Source: Aidingimonas halophila (GTDB lineage: Bacteria; Pseudomonadota; Gammaproteobacteria; Pseudomonadales; Halomonadaceae). Taken from it: a stretch of DNA of 64,000 bases. How positions within the stretch are numbered: position 1 is the stretch's first letter; each line of letters opens with the position of its first letter. The translations under genes were made by a program, and so were the position numbers. The notes under the pieces are model-generated. The model was not told where the DNA came from. It searched no databases and saw nothing but the letters and a program-made list of their open reading frames with translations. The stretch covers positions 62,001 to 126,000 of the forward strand of contig NZ_FNNI01000004.1 in the NCBI RefSeq assembly GCF_900106955.1. Reading direction: 5' to 3'. This document shows, piece after piece, positions 26,688 through 35,661 of this stretch.

Positions 26688-27683
26688 TCATGACTGCCAG
26701 ACGTCGGCAACGATGTCGTAGCTGCGTAGCCGGTCCGTCTGGGCATAGACATCGGTATTGAGCATCAACTCGTCGGCACCGGTTTGTGCCAGGAAGTCTT
26801 CAAGCCCCTGGCGGACCGTATTCGGCCCACCGATGACGGCTGCGCCCAGGAATTGCTCCACCGATGCTTTCTCCCGGGCATTCCAATCGAGGGATTCCGT
26901 CGGGGGCAGTGCCCGTGTGCTGCGCCCACGAATCAAGTTGAGGAACTTCTGCTGCGCGGTGGTGGCCAGGTAGTGGGCGTGTTCGTCACTATCGGCGGCG
27001 ATCACCGGTAGGCCGACCATGGCGTAGGGCGTGTCGAGTACCTCGGAAGGGCGGAACTGGTCGCGGTACAAGCGCAGGGCGTCGAGCATGTAGCCGGGAG
27101 CGAATTGGGCCGCAAACGCGAACGGTAGGCCCATACGTGCGGCCAACTGCGCACTGTAGCCGCTTGAACCCAATAGCCAGAGTGGGACATGCGTGCCCTG
27201 GCCCGGTACCGCTTTGACTTGCTGGCCGGGTGTCGCGTCATCCAGATAGTGAGCGAGCTCGTCCACCATCTCGGGAAAATCATTGACCCCTGCATGCGGG
27301 TGGCGACGCATGGCAGCCATGGTGGTGCCATCGGAGCCCGGTGCCCGGCCCAATCCCAAGTCGATCCGATCCGGATAGAGCGTTGCCAGCGTACCAAACT
27401 GCTCGGCAACGACCAGCGGGGGATGATTGGGCAACATGATGCCGCCGCTGCCGATCCGGATGCGGGAGGTCTGTCCTGCGACATGGCCAATCAGTACGGC
27501 GGTGGCGGCGCTGGCGATGCCATCGATGTTGTGATGCTCGGCGAGCCAATAACGGTGGAAACCCAGCGTTTCGGTATGCTGGGCGAGCGAGACGGTATCG
27601 GAGAAGGTCTCGGCGATACTGCCGTTCTGGCGAATGGGAGCCAGGTCCAGAACGGATAGCGGTGTGGTGGCGAGTCGGCTCAT
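26688..27683 (-). CDS. LLM-class (luciferase-like) flavin-dependent oxidoreductase
   Basis: A 331-aa protein of the bacterial-luciferase/alkanal-monooxygenase-like fold. Seen: [37 protein letters not shown] (about 45-61), [24 protein letters not shown], and [12 protein letters not shown], the typical YhbW-type pattern. These use FMN or a reduced flavin supplied by another protein; substrate unknown. Divergent from the BCCT transporter. Confidence 0.87.
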   Translation of the reverse strand: MSRLATTPLSVLDLAPIRQNGSIAETFSDTVSLAQHTETLGFHRYWLAEHHNIDGIASAATAVLIGHVAGQTSRIRIGSGGIMLPNHPPLVVAEQFGTLATLYPDRIDLGLGRAPGSDGTTMAAMRRHPHAGVNDFPEMVDELAHYLDDATPGQQVKAVPGQGTHVPLWLLGSSGYSAQLAARMGLPFAFAAQFAPGYMLDALRLYRDQFRPSEVLDTPYAMVGLPVIAADSDEHAHYLATTAQQKFLNLIRGRSTRALPPTESLDWNAREKASVEQFLGAAVIGGPNTVRQGLEDFLAQTGADELMLNTDVYAQTDRLRSYDIVADVWQS

Positions 27684-27764
27684 AGTGTCCCCGAGGATAA
27701 ACAGGAATGTCGTGAGTATTGCTTAGCTTGCTTGCTATTTGTCTGTTATGGGGATGACGAGGTC

Positions 27765-27776
27765 AAATTGCAATTT
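27765..27776. promoter_or_regulatory. Palindrome in the LLM/BCCT divergent intergenic region
   Basis: AAATTG/CAATTT is a perfect 12-bp palindrome in an AT-richer stretch of the 199-bp gap between the two divergent genes, 107 bases before the BCCT start. A protein-binding site is possible; no regulator is identified. Confidence 0.3.
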
Positions 27777-27882
27777 TCCCGTGCGACATGCCGATCGTGA
27801 TTGGTAGTCCGTGGGATGGTGCATTACCCTGCCTGGCATCGGAGTCAGCGTATCACGCAGATCCCTTATCAAGGAGCGAGAC

Positions 27883-29505
27883 ATGGCCAATTCTGGAGGG
27901 CAGCGGGTCTTTGCCGTTTCGGCAGTGATCATTCTGGCGCTGGTCGCTGTCGGAGCGGCATTTCCCGAGCGTTTCGGTAACGGTGCGTCTGCTGCCTTGA
28001 CGGTAGTGACCGAGTGGTTCAGCTGGTTCTATCTCTTTTCCGTGTTCGGGTTCGTCGTTTTCCTGCTGGGGCTGGCACTCAGCAAATACGGCAAGATCCG
28101 TCTCGGCCCCCAGGATAGCTCGCCAAGCTATAGCTTCTTTTCCTGGGTCAGCATGCTGCTGGCAGCCGGTTTCGGCGTCGGCCTGGTGTTCTACGGCATG
28201 GCCGAACCGATGTCCCACTTCATGGAGCCGCCGTACGGCGATCGCGAGGCAGAGACTGCGGCAGCGGCACGTTATGCCATTCAATACAGCTTCTTCAACT
28301 GGGGCGTGCATCAGTGGGCGGCGTTCTCTCTGGTCGGCTTGATCATTGCCTATTTCCAGTTCCGCAAGGGGCAGGCGGGGCTGGTATCGTCGGTGCTTTC
28401 CTCGGTCACCGCCAAGCACCCCAGAGCGCATCGCTATGGCTCGGCGCTGGATGTCTTTGCTGTCGTGGCGACCGTCATGGGCGTGGCGACATCGTTGGGG
28501 CTGGGCGTGTTGCAGATGAATGGCGGGCTCAATGCGGTGTTCGGCCTGCCCGAGAATGTACTGTGGCAGTTCATCATTCTCATGGTCATGTTCCTGGCCT
28601 ATATGGCGTCGACATGGTCGGGGCTGGACAAGGGCATCAAGCGGCTCTCCAATCTCAACATGGTGATGTGCATTGCCCTGATGCTTTACGTGCTGGTGAC
28701 GGGGCCGACCCTGGCGATTCTCGAGACCATCACCCGTGGCCTGGGCGATTACCTGCAAAATTTCGTGGGGATGAGTTTGCGCACGGCGCCCTACAGTGAT
28801 GATAACTGGGCCAGTACCTGGACGATCTTCTACTGGGCCTGGGTGATCGCCTGGTCACCGTTCGTAGGGACATTCATTGCGCGGGTCTCACGCGGGCGTA
28901 CCATCAGGGAATACGTGTTCGGTGTGCTGATCGTGCCGCCACTGCTGGCCTGTCTCTGGATCGGTGTCTTCGGTGGCATCGCGCTGGAGATGGAGCTTTC
29001 CAATGACGTGGGGCTGGCTGCCGCGACTCAGGACAACATCACCGTGGCACTGTTCGAACTATTCGAATTGATGCCTTTTACGCCCGTGCTGTCCATGGTC
29101 GCCATCATGCTGATCTTCATCTTTCTGGTGACGTCAGCCGACTCGGCTTCCTATATCGTGGCGCAGATGACCGATCAAGGTTCGATCAATCCGCCGCTCT
29201 ACAAGCGTATCGCCTGGGGTGTGCTCATTGCATCAATCTGTCTGACACTGATCGCCTCAGGCGGACTGACAGGACTGCAATCGGCATCGGTACTGTCGGC
29301 GTTACCGTTTGCTTTCATTCTGTATGGCATGGTGTTCGTGCTGATCAAGGAGCTGCGGGCGGATCGCAAGTCGATGTTGACCCAACTCTATCGGCGCCAT
29401 GGCGACACGCCCGTCGGTGCCGATCTCTTCGAGGCCGATATCATGGATGAGGCGGATCGCTATCGTCGTGCCCCCGACGTAATCAACCGAAGAATCAACC
29501 GCTGA
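27883..29505 (+). CDS. BCCT-family transporter (betaine/choline/carnitine type)
   Basis: A 540-aa secondary transporter with about 12 membrane segments, probably Na+- or H+-coupled uptake of a quaternary ammonium compound. Seen: GLVFYGMAEPMSHFMEPP, NWGVHQWAAFSLVGLIIAYF, and the signature YWAWVIAWSPFVGTFIARVSRGRTIREYV, with SADSASYIVAQMTDQG, all BCCT landmarks. Start ATG at 27883 has AAGGAG 8 bases upstream; an earlier Met at 27811 is rejected. Osmoprotectant uptake fits a halophile; the precise substrate is unclear. Confidence 0.92.
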   Translation: MANSGGQRVFAVSAVIILALVAVGAAFPERFGNGASAALTVVTEWFSWFYLFSVFGFVVFLLGLALSKYGKIRLGPQDSSPSYSFFSWVSMLLAAGFGVGLVFYGMAEPMSHFMEPPYGDREAETAAAARYAIQYSFFNWGVHQWAAFSLVGLIIAYFQFRKGQAGLVSSVLSSVTAKHPRAHRYGSALDVFAVVATVMGVATSLGLGVLQMNGGLNAVFGLPENVLWQFIILMVMFLAYMASTWSGLDKGIKRLSNLNMVMCIALMLYVLVTGPTLAILETITRGLGDYLQNFVGMSLRTAPYSDDNWASTWTIFYWAWVIAWSPFVGTFIARVSRGRTIREYVFGVLIVPPLLACLWIGVFGGIALEMELSNDVGLAAATQDNITVALFELFELMPFTPVLSMVAIMLIFIFLVTSADSASYIVAQMTDQGSINPPLYKRIAWGVLIASICLTLIASGGLTGLQSASVLSALPFAFILYGMVFVLIKELRADRKSMLTQLYRRHGDTPVGADLFEADIMDEADRYRRAPDVINRRINR

Positions 29506-29572
29506 CGGCAAGACTGGCGATTTTCCGGGGAGACGCTTAAGGTATTGGGATTCGAGTCCGGAATGTGAGGCC

Positions 29573-29740
29573 ATGGCCCGATACGACAAGTCCTCGCGCC
29601 GTTTACATGGTGCCACCCCCAGACATCGAATGTCTCCTTTTGATCGGTGGCTGGACCGCTTGGTGAGTATGGCGGTCCTGGTTGCCATCGTTGTTGGTGC
29701 CGCGGCTCTGGTCATCACTATCTGGCCGGGACTGCATTGA
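29573..29740 (+). CDS. Small single-span membrane protein, 55 aa
   Basis: A short reading frame from ATG 29573 to TGA 29740. Residues 1-31 are polar and basic (MARYDKSSRRLHGATPRHR...) and residues 32-53 are strongly hydrophobic (MAVLVAIVVGAAALVITIWPG), a single membrane span with positive-inside charge. GAGG lies about 7 bases upstream. It fills the gap between the BCCT and hydroxyacid dehydrogenase genes. The clean membrane topology favours a real gene, but without comparison it remains tentative. Confidence 0.5.
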   Translation: MARYDKSSRRLHGATPRHRMSPFDRWLDRLVSMAVLVAIVVGAAALVITIWPGLH

Positions 29741-29753
29741 TGTGAGCCCCTAC

Positions 29754-30701
29754 ATGAAAATCGTGATTCCCGATGATTACCAGGATGCGGTTCGTCACTT
29801 GTCATGCTTCGACACATTGGCAGGCCATGAGGTCGTCATTCTCAATGACACCGCCAGTGATCTGAATGCCCAGGCCGAACGCTTCGCCGACGCCGAAGCT
29901 CTGGTCCTGATACGTGAGCGTACCCGGATTACCGCCGAACTGCTGGAGCTCCTGCCACAATTACGGGTGATCAGCCAGACAGGCCGTGGTACGTCGCATA
30001 TCGATCTAGACGCTTGTCGTCAGCATGGCGTAGAGGTGCTTGCCGGCAAGGGCTCCCCCCATGCACCGGCGGAACTGACCTGGGCGCTGATGATGGCCGC
30101 CATGCGCAACCTGCCGCAGGAAGTGGAAAACCTCAAGGCCGGGCGATGGCAATGTACTCTGGGACAAGGGGTGCGAGGCCGGACATTAGGGATCTTCGGT
30201 TACGGCAAGATCGGTACCCTGATGGCGCGTTATGCCCAGGCATTCGAGATGCCGGTACTGGTCTGGGGCCGAGAAGGCAGTCGGACACGCGCACGAGACG
30301 CGGGGCTCGAGGTGGCTGCCAGCCGGGAGGATCTGTTCGAACGGGCCGATGTGGTCAGCCTGCATCTCCGACTCAACGATGAGACCCGTGGCATCATTGG
30401 CCGCGAAGACCTGGCGCGAATGAAGTCATCGGCGTTGCTGGTCAATACCAGCCGAGCCGAGTTGATCGTCGAGGGCGCGCTTGAAGAAGCATTACGCTTG
30501 GGACGTCCCGGCAAGGCTGCCGTCGATGTCTTCGAGCAGGAACCCCTGACGACACATCCCCTGCTGCACGACCCCAGAGTTGTCGCCACGCCACATCTGG
30601 GCTATGTCGAGAAGGACAGCTACGAGCTGTATTTCAGCACGGCATTCAGCAACCTGATGGCGTTCGCCAACGGAGAGCCCGTGACCACGGTCGAATCCTG
30701 A
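29754..30701 (+). CDS. D-2-hydroxyacid dehydrogenase family protein
   Basis: A 315-aa NAD(P)-dependent oxidoreductase of the SerA/PdxB-like family. Seen: nucleotide motif GIFGYGKIGTL (about 143-153), the active-site Arg in VNTSRAELIVE, Glu in FEQEPL and the catalytic His in TPHLGYVEKD. The region GKGSPHAPAELTWALMMAAMRNLP is typical. ATG at 29754 begins MKIVIPDDYQD; longer readings pass through the small membrane-protein gene. The substrate is not evident. Confidence 0.85.
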   Translation: MKIVIPDDYQDAVRHLSCFDTLAGHEVVILNDTASDLNAQAERFADAEALVLIRERTRITAELLELLPQLRVISQTGRGTSHIDLDACRQHGVEVLAGKGSPHAPAELTWALMMAAMRNLPQEVENLKAGRWQCTLGQGVRGRTLGIFGYGKIGTLMARYAQAFEMPVLVWGREGSRTRARDAGLEVAASREDLFERADVVSLHLRLNDETRGIIGREDLARMKSSALLVNTSRAELIVEGALEEALRLGRPGKAAVDVFEQEPLTTHPLLHDPRVVATPHLGYVEKDSYELYFSTAFSNLMAFANGEPVTTVES

Positions 30702-30708
30702 ACCAGAC

Positions 30709-31581
30709 TCAGAGATAGACCATGCCTTCACCAACGATGACTGCCTGCCCCCCGATGTGGATGGTCATGGCATCGTTGGTGTCGCGCTCGACACTGGCAT
30801 GAATCCGGCTCGGCCGCCCCATTTCCACGCCTTGGTCGAACCACCAATGCCACTGGCCCACGCCTGATTGCCGGGTGGCCAGGAAACCGACCAGGGCGGA
30901 TGCGGCGCTTCCCGTGGCCGGGTCTTCACGCAGGTTGCCGATTTCCGTGGAAAACATGCGGGAGCGACGTGTTGCATCGCCGGTACGGACATGCAGATAG
31001 ATCTGCTCGATGCCGCTCGGTGATACTGTCCGGTGCCATGAAGCCGCCGAGGGTAGCGCCTTGCCCAGGGCCTCCAGACTGTCCAGCTCGATCAGGTGGA
31101 ATGCCAGGCCGCAGGAGGCGATCACGGGCTCATCCACGATCTGGGAGAGTGACAGTCCGAGCAGGTCGGCAGCCGTGACACGATCCAACGAACTTGGCTG
31201 CAGGTCGACCGGCCGGGCAGTGGTGAAACGGGCCATGTCACCGTCGAATCGTACGTCCAGATCGCCGACACCGGCTTGCAACACCAGCGGAGATTGGCGA
31301 TCGGCCAGTGCGAGTGACGCCAGCAGGTGAGCCGTACCGATGGTCGGATGACCGGCGAAGGGCAGTTCCGTGCCCGGGGTGAAGATGCGTATCGGGAAGC
31401 GGTTCCTGGCTTCCGGCGTGCCGACGAAAACCGTCTCCGAGAGATTCAGTTCGGTCGCGATGGCCTGCATCCGCTCGGTGGACATTCCCGCCGCCTCCGT
31501 GAAGACTGCTAGCGGATTGCCCGCAAACGGCGTATCCGTGAAGACATCAAGTAGATAGTAACGGTCACCGGTTCTGTTCAT
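30709..31581 (-). CDS. PhzF-family isomerase-like protein
   Basis: A 290-aa protein of the diaminopimelate-epimerase-like fold. Seen: YYLLDVFTDTPFAGNPLAVF at the N-terminus, catalytic Glu in ELNLSETVF (about 45-53), FTPGTELPFAGHPTIGTA, and the C-terminal DPATGSAASALVGFL. These proteins isomerise or fold around unsaturated acids; function in this organism is unknown. GGGAG precedes the start by about 9 bases. Confidence 0.9.
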   Translation of the reverse strand: MNRTGDRYYLLDVFTDTPFAGNPLAVFTEAAGMSTERMQAIATELNLSETVFVGTPEARNRFPIRIFTPGTELPFAGHPTIGTAHLLASLALADRQSPLVLQAGVGDLDVRFDGDMARFTTARPVDLQPSSLDRVTAADLLGLSLSQIVDEPVIASCGLAFHLIELDSLEALGKALPSAASWHRTVSPSGIEQIYLHVRTGDATRRSRMFSTEIGNLREDPATGSAASALVGFLATRQSGVGQWHWWFDQGVEMGRPSRIHASVERDTNDAMTIHIGGQAVIVGEGMVYL

Positions 31582-31701
31582 CGGCTCATCTCCCTTGATC
31601 GACGAGTGGCATTCAGTACGACGTCCAGACAGATCTTAACCGGCCGCTGATCGTGAAGCGAATCGGTGCAGGGCGCACAAGCAGACATAGGTAGACATTT
31701 C

Positions 31702-32397
31702 ATGCGAGTTACCCTCATCGCCATGGCCCTGATCATCATTGCCTTGGGGTTCGACAAAGGCTGGTGGGTCATCCCTGATCATTGGGCTCCCTGGACACCG
31801 CTAGCGGTGGATGATCCCTTGACGCCGGTGACCCGATGGAAGTTGTCGCAACTCGAAGGGGATCGAGAAGGATGCCGCCAGGTATTGGCCGGGGTGACCG
31901 ATAAGACGCCTTCCTATACGGTGCTGGAGGATCACACCCCCGTTGATGAGTGTCCTCTGCGTAACGTGGTTCGCCTGAGAAGTACGGGGGTCGACTTCAA
32001 CGAGGCGTTCGTGGCGTCCTGCCCGATGGCGCTGGCTTGGATGATTTACGAACGCCAGCGTCTGCAGCCGGCCGCCGAGACGATACTGGGCAGCCGTGTC
32101 ACCGCGGTCGAGCACTATGGCAGCTTCGCCTGTCGCAACGTTTATGGCCGGGACCAAGGGCGCCGCAGTGAGCATGCCACGGCCGAGGCGCTGGATGTCG
32201 CGGCGTTTCGATTAGCGGATGGGCGCCGCATCGATCTGGCCGGTGACTGGGATGATGAAAACGAGGAAGGACAATTCTTACGCGCAGCCGAACGTGGTGC
32301 CTGCGACGTATTCGGCACGGTACTGGGGCCGGATGACAATGCCGCTCACGCGGATCACTTCCACTTCGGGATGCGGGGTGCGTCGTTCGGTTGTTAG
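31702..32397 (+). CDS. Extensin-like C-terminal domain protein
   Basis: A 231-aa exported or membrane-anchored protein. Seen: an N-terminal hydrophobic segment (about 3-22), four or more Cys, and the extensin-like domain CPMALAWMIYERQRLQPA...RVTAVEHYGSFACRNVYG..GRRSEHATAEALDVAAF, then FHFGMRG at the end. The His residues in SEHATAEALDV and HADHFHFG resemble the metal-binding set of peptidase-like (D-Ala-D-Ala carboxypeptidase type) domains. It probably acts on cell-wall material; the exact reaction is unknown. Confidence 0.87.
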   Translation: MRVTLIAMALIIIALGFDKGWWVIPDHWAPWTPLAVDDPLTPVTRWKLSQLEGDREGCRQVLAGVTDKTPSYTVLEDHTPVDECPLRNVVRLRSTGVDFNEAFVASCPMALAWMIYERQRLQPAAETILGSRVTAVEHYGSFACRNVYGRDQGRRSEHATAEALDVAAFRLADGRRIDLAGDWDDENEEGQFLRAAERGACDVFGTVLGPDDNAAHADHFHFGMRGASFGC

Positions 32398-32404
32398 GTA
32401 AGTA

Positions 32405-32433
32405 GGCCCCGGCCACTCCCTGTGGCCGGGGCC
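32405..32433. terminator. Bidirectional intrinsic-type terminator
   Basis: GGCCCCGGCCAC (32405-32416) and GTGGCCGGGGCC (32422-32433) form a perfect 12-bp stem with the 5-base loop TCCCT, exactly between two convergent genes. The T-tract is poor (TTCG), so Rho assistance is possible. Confidence 0.8.
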
Positions 32434-32437
32434 TTCG

Positions 32438-32689
32438 CTAAGTCAGTCTGGTGCCACAGCGGGGACAGACATCGGGTGTTTCAGCCGATTCCTCTGTCTT
32501 GCGATAGGCGATATCCGGACGCTGACTTTCCGGGTTGAGTGGGACCAGCTTGCCACGCTCCCAGCGCAGGCCGATGTCCTTGAGGGTATGCGGGTCGCAT
32601 GATTCCAGTTCGGCGTACATCCGACGCTTGGCGGCATGGTTGCCGAGGGCGGTTCGCAGCCGGCGTAGCGTGTTGCGCAGAATAGGCAT
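32438..32689 (-). CDS. DUF1127 (YjiS-like) small protein with C-terminal Cys pair
   Basis: An 83-aa basic protein. Seen: an N-terminal Arg-rich helix (MPILRNTLRRLRTALG...KRRMYAELE) followed by the DUF1127 core ELESCDPHTLKDIGLRWERGKL, and an added tail VCPRCGTRLT whose CxxC could bind zinc. The DUF1127 core is often found in short RNA-binding or phosphate/stress-linked proteins. The extra CPRCG tail is not part of the usual 40-50 residue domain. Function unknown. Confidence 0.82.
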   Translation of the reverse strand: MPILRNTLRRLRTALGNHAAKRRMYAELESCDPHTLKDIGLRWERGKLVPLNPESQRPDIAYRKTEESAETPDVCPRCGTRLT

Positions 32690-33234
32690 GGTTTCGGTCT
32701 CCTTGTGGTCGGAGGCCGGGCCTTGTGCGCGAACAGGTCATCGATGGTGCGAGGATAGCTTGGCCGCGACAAGTGCCGCGGCCAGCGTCTTCAAGATGAT
32801 GTCATTCTTCTGGCAAACGGCAACGGGCAGGTGCGCATTGCATCATTAGCGATGGAATGCACATGGGCTGCAGTGTTGGTTCGTAGTTGCCAGAACATCA
32901 GAGACGCATCTTCGGTTGGTATGGGTACATGCCGTCATCTTGGTGACGACACTCTATTTATAAACAATCGCTGTTTAAGCGTCAAACGATCGAGTCCCGT
33001 CACGGCATCGTTTTATGCAATGGGACCGCCCGGTCAGTGGCGCCTTGCGGATACTTGACGTAAAAACCCCTTGCGGCCAGCCTCATGGAGAGCCATTATC
33101 TGCGCCTTCTCGCCGGCCCACTGGGCTTGGGGCGAGGCCAAGACCGGGGTGGCATCGGGTCCGGGTTCGCGTTGGCGACCCATTACCGATAAGACCCTAC
33201 CACTGTTGAACGTTCCCGATCTGGATTCGTACCT
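32690..33234. other. 545-bp intergenic region without a convincing gene
   Basis: Lies between the divergent DUF1127 gene and the carboxynorspermidine dehydrogenase gene. No open frame here has a ribosome site and protein-like composition. The only clear structure is the palindrome at 32961-32977, within the most AT-rich part. It probably holds two promoters, and could hide a small RNA that I cannot see by eye. Confidence 0.5.
32961..32977. promoter_or_regulatory. TAAACA-N5-TGTTTA palindrome upstream of norspermidine genes
   Basis: Perfect 6-bp inverted repeat with a 5-base centre (TAAACA ATCGC TGTTTA), just downstream of a TATTTATAAA-rich stretch that could act as a -10 element. It lies about 258 bases before the start at 33235. 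A repressor-binding site is plausible; no regulator is assigned. Confidence 0.35.
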
Positions 33235-34434
33235 ATGAGCAAAGTCCTGATTATCGGCGCCGGTGGCGTCGGTGGCGTCGTCACCCACAAGTGCGCCCAG
33301 CATCCTGAGGTCTTCGCCGAGATCATGCTGGCCAGTCGTAACGAGGCGAAGTGCAATGCCATCGCGGCGCAACTGGATCGTCCGATCCAGACCGCTCAGG
33401 TGGATGCGGATGATGTGGAGGCCCTGGTCGCATTGATCGACTCTTTCAGGCCCGATGTGTTGATCCACGTGGCCCTGCCGTATCAGGACCTGACCATCAT
33501 GGAGGCGTGCCTGCGCACCGGCGTACCTTACCTGGACACCGCCAACTATGAGCATCCCGATGAGGCCAAGTTCGAGTACAAGGAGCAGTGGGCCTTCCAG
33601 GAGCGTTATGCCAAAGCGGGCAACATGGCGACCCTGGGCTGCGGGTTCGACCCGGGCATGACCAATATCTATTGCGCCTATGCCCAGAAGAACCTGTTCG
33701 ACGAGATCCATTGCATCGACATCCTGGATGCCAACGGCGGCGACCACGGCTATCCCTTTGCCACCAACTTCAATCCCGAGATCAATATCCGTGAGATCTC
33801 CGCGAATGGCCGCTACTGGGAAAAGGGGGAATGGAAGGAGACGGCGCCGCTGGCCGAGACGCGCAAGTTCGACTTCGACGGCATCGGCGAGAAGGATATC
33901 TATCTTCTCTATCACGAGGAACTCGAGTCTCTGTCGCAGAACATCAAGGGGCTGGAGCGTATCCGCTTCTGGATGACCTTCTCCGAGCAGTACCTCACCC
34001 ATCTCAAGGTGCTGGAGAATGTCGGCATGACGCGTATCGAGCCAATCGAGGTCGAGGGATGCAAGATATCCCCGCTTCAATTCCTCAAGTCGGTGCTGCC
34101 CGATCCGGCCACACTGGGTCCACGCACCACGGGCAAGACCAACATTGGCGTGATCATTGACGGCATCAAGGATGGCAAGCGGCGCAAGGTACGGCTATAC
34201 AACATCTGCGACCACCAAAAGTGCTATGAAGAGGTCCAGTCTCAGGCGGTGTCCTTCACTACCGGTGTACCGGCGGTGACCGGTGCCATGCTTATGCTCC
34301 AGGGCATCTGGAAGGGCAAGGGTGTGTTCAACGTCGAGCAGCTCGATCCGGATCCCTTCATGGAGCGCGTCGGTGACATGGGCCTGCCCTGGCAGATGGT
34401 CGAACTGGACCCTGACCACGACCCGCTGGCATGA
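33235..34434 (+). CDS. Carboxynorspermidine dehydrogenase (saccharopine dehydrogenase family)
   Basis: A 399-aa NADPH-dependent enzyme that joins a diamine (1,3-diaminopropane or putrescine) to L-aspartate semialdehyde, giving carboxynorspermidine or carboxyspermidine. Seen: nucleotide motif MSKVLIIGAGGVGGVV, MLASRNEAKCNAIAAQL, HVALPYQDLTIMEACL, LGCGFDPGMTNIYCAYA, matching this branch of the saccharopine dehydrogenase fold. Its stop overlaps the decarboxylase start by 4 bases, a well-known pairing. The product feeds the next gene. Confidence 0.92.
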   Translation: MSKVLIIGAGGVGGVVTHKCAQHPEVFAEIMLASRNEAKCNAIAAQLDRPIQTAQVDADDVEALVALIDSFRPDVLIHVALPYQDLTIMEACLRTGVPYLDTANYEHPDEAKFEYKEQWAFQERYAKAGNMATLGCGFDPGMTNIYCAYAQKNLFDEIHCIDILDANGGDHGYPFATNFNPEINIREISANGRYWEKGEWKETAPLAETRKFDFDGIGEKDIYLLYHEELESLSQNIKGLERIRFWMTFSEQYLTHLKVLENVGMTRIEPIEVEGCKISPLQFLKSVLPDPATLGPRTTGKTNIGVIIDGIKDGKRRKVRLYNICDHQKCYEEVQSQAVSFTTGVPAVTGAMLMLQGIWKGKGVFNVEQLDPDPFMERVGDMGLPWQMVELDPDHDPLA

Positions 34435-35582
34435 CGGAACTCGACTTCGACATCCACGCCTGCCCGTCGCCGGCCTACGTGGTGGACGACGCCCTGCTGC
34501 GCCGCAACCTGGAATGCCTCGGCGAGGTTCAGGAACGTAGCGGGGCGCGGATCCTGCTGGCGCTCAAGGGCTTCGCCATGTGGGACTGCTTTCCCATGAT
34601 CCGCGAGTATCTGGTGGGGACCACCGCCAGCGGTCAGGACGAGGCACGCCTCGGCGCCGAGGTCTTCGGTGGCGAGACACACGTCTACTCGCCTGCCTTC
34701 GGAGATGCGGAAATGGACGTCGTGCTGCGCTACGCCGACCATCTCAGCTTCAATTCGCCGGGGCAATGGCGACGTTTCCGCGAGCGCGTCGCGGCGGCGC
34801 CGCGTCGGATTTCCTGCGGGCTGCGGGTCAACCCGGAGCACTCCACTGGCGAGGTGGCTCTCTATGATCCCTGCGCCCCGGGCTCGCGGCTCGGCACCCG
34901 GGCCGCAGACCTCAGGCCGGAGGATCTGGTAGGGCTCGAGGGCTTGCATTTCCACACCCTGTGCGAGCAGAACAGCGACGCCTTCGAGGAAACCCTGGTG
35001 GCCTTCGAGGAGCGATTCGGCCACTACCTGGCAAACATGACGTGGATGAACTTCGGCGGCGGCCACCACATCACACGCGACGACTACGACGTCGAGCGGT
35101 TGGTGCGGGTGGTCCACGACTTCAAGGCTCGCCACCCGCGCCTCACCGTCTACCTGGAACCGGGCGAGGCGATCGCACTCGACACCGGCTACCTGGTCTG
35201 CTCGGTACTGGACATCGTCGATAACGATGGCCCCATCGCCATCCTCGATACCTCCGCCACGGCACACATGCCGGACGTACTGGAGATGCCCTATCGGCCC
35301 GAGATCATCGGCGCCGGTCATCCCCGCGAGAAGGCCCACACCTACCGCTTGGGTGGCCTGACGTGTCTCGCCGGCGACGTGATCGGCGAGTACAGCTTCG
35401 ACCAACCACTCGCAATTGGCGACCGCCTGGTATTCACCGACATGGCCCACTACACCATGGTCAAGACCACCACCTTCAACGGCATTCGCCTGCCATCGAT
35501 CTGTCGGGTCGATGAGACAAGCCGGCACGTGCGTACGGTGAAGACCTTCGGCTATGAGGACTATATGCAGCGGCTGAGTTGA
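34431..35582 (+). CDS. nspC: Carboxynorspermidine decarboxylase
   Basis: A 383-aa PLP-dependent decarboxylase of the alanine-racemase fold that converts carboxy(nor)spermidine to (nor)spermidine. Seen: ACPSPAYVVDDALLRRNL, PLP Lys46 in LALKGFAMWD, NPEHSTGE, HFHTLCEQNSDAFEETL, NFGGGHHITRDDYD and LEPGEAIALDTGYLV. Translationally coupled to the dehydrogenase gene. This alternative polyamine route is common in Vibrio and many other bacteria, where norspermidine or spermidine can affect biofilm behaviour. Confidence 0.94.
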   Translation: MTELDFDIHACPSPAYVVDDALLRRNLECLGEVQERSGARILLALKGFAMWDCFPMIREYLVGTTASGQDEARLGAEVFGGETHVYSPAFGDAEMDVVLRYADHLSFNSPGQWRRFRERVAAAPRRISCGLRVNPEHSTGEVALYDPCAPGSRLGTRAADLRPEDLVGLEGLHFHTLCEQNSDAFEETLVAFEERFGHYLANMTWMNFGGGHHITRDDYDVERLVRVVHDFKARHPRLTVYLEPGEAIALDTGYLVCSVLDIVDNDGPIAILDTSATAHMPDVLEMPYRPEIIGAGHPREKAHTYRLGGLTCLAGDVIGEYSFDQPLAIGDRLVFTDMAHYTMVKTTTFNGIRLPSICRVDETSRHVRTVKTFGYEDYMQRLS

Positions 35583-35661
35583 GGCACCTCGCTGCTGCGG
35601 TGGTCCGAGATCCCGCATCAAGCTGGCATGTCGTTCAGTTAGTGTTGAAGGGTCGCCGCAT

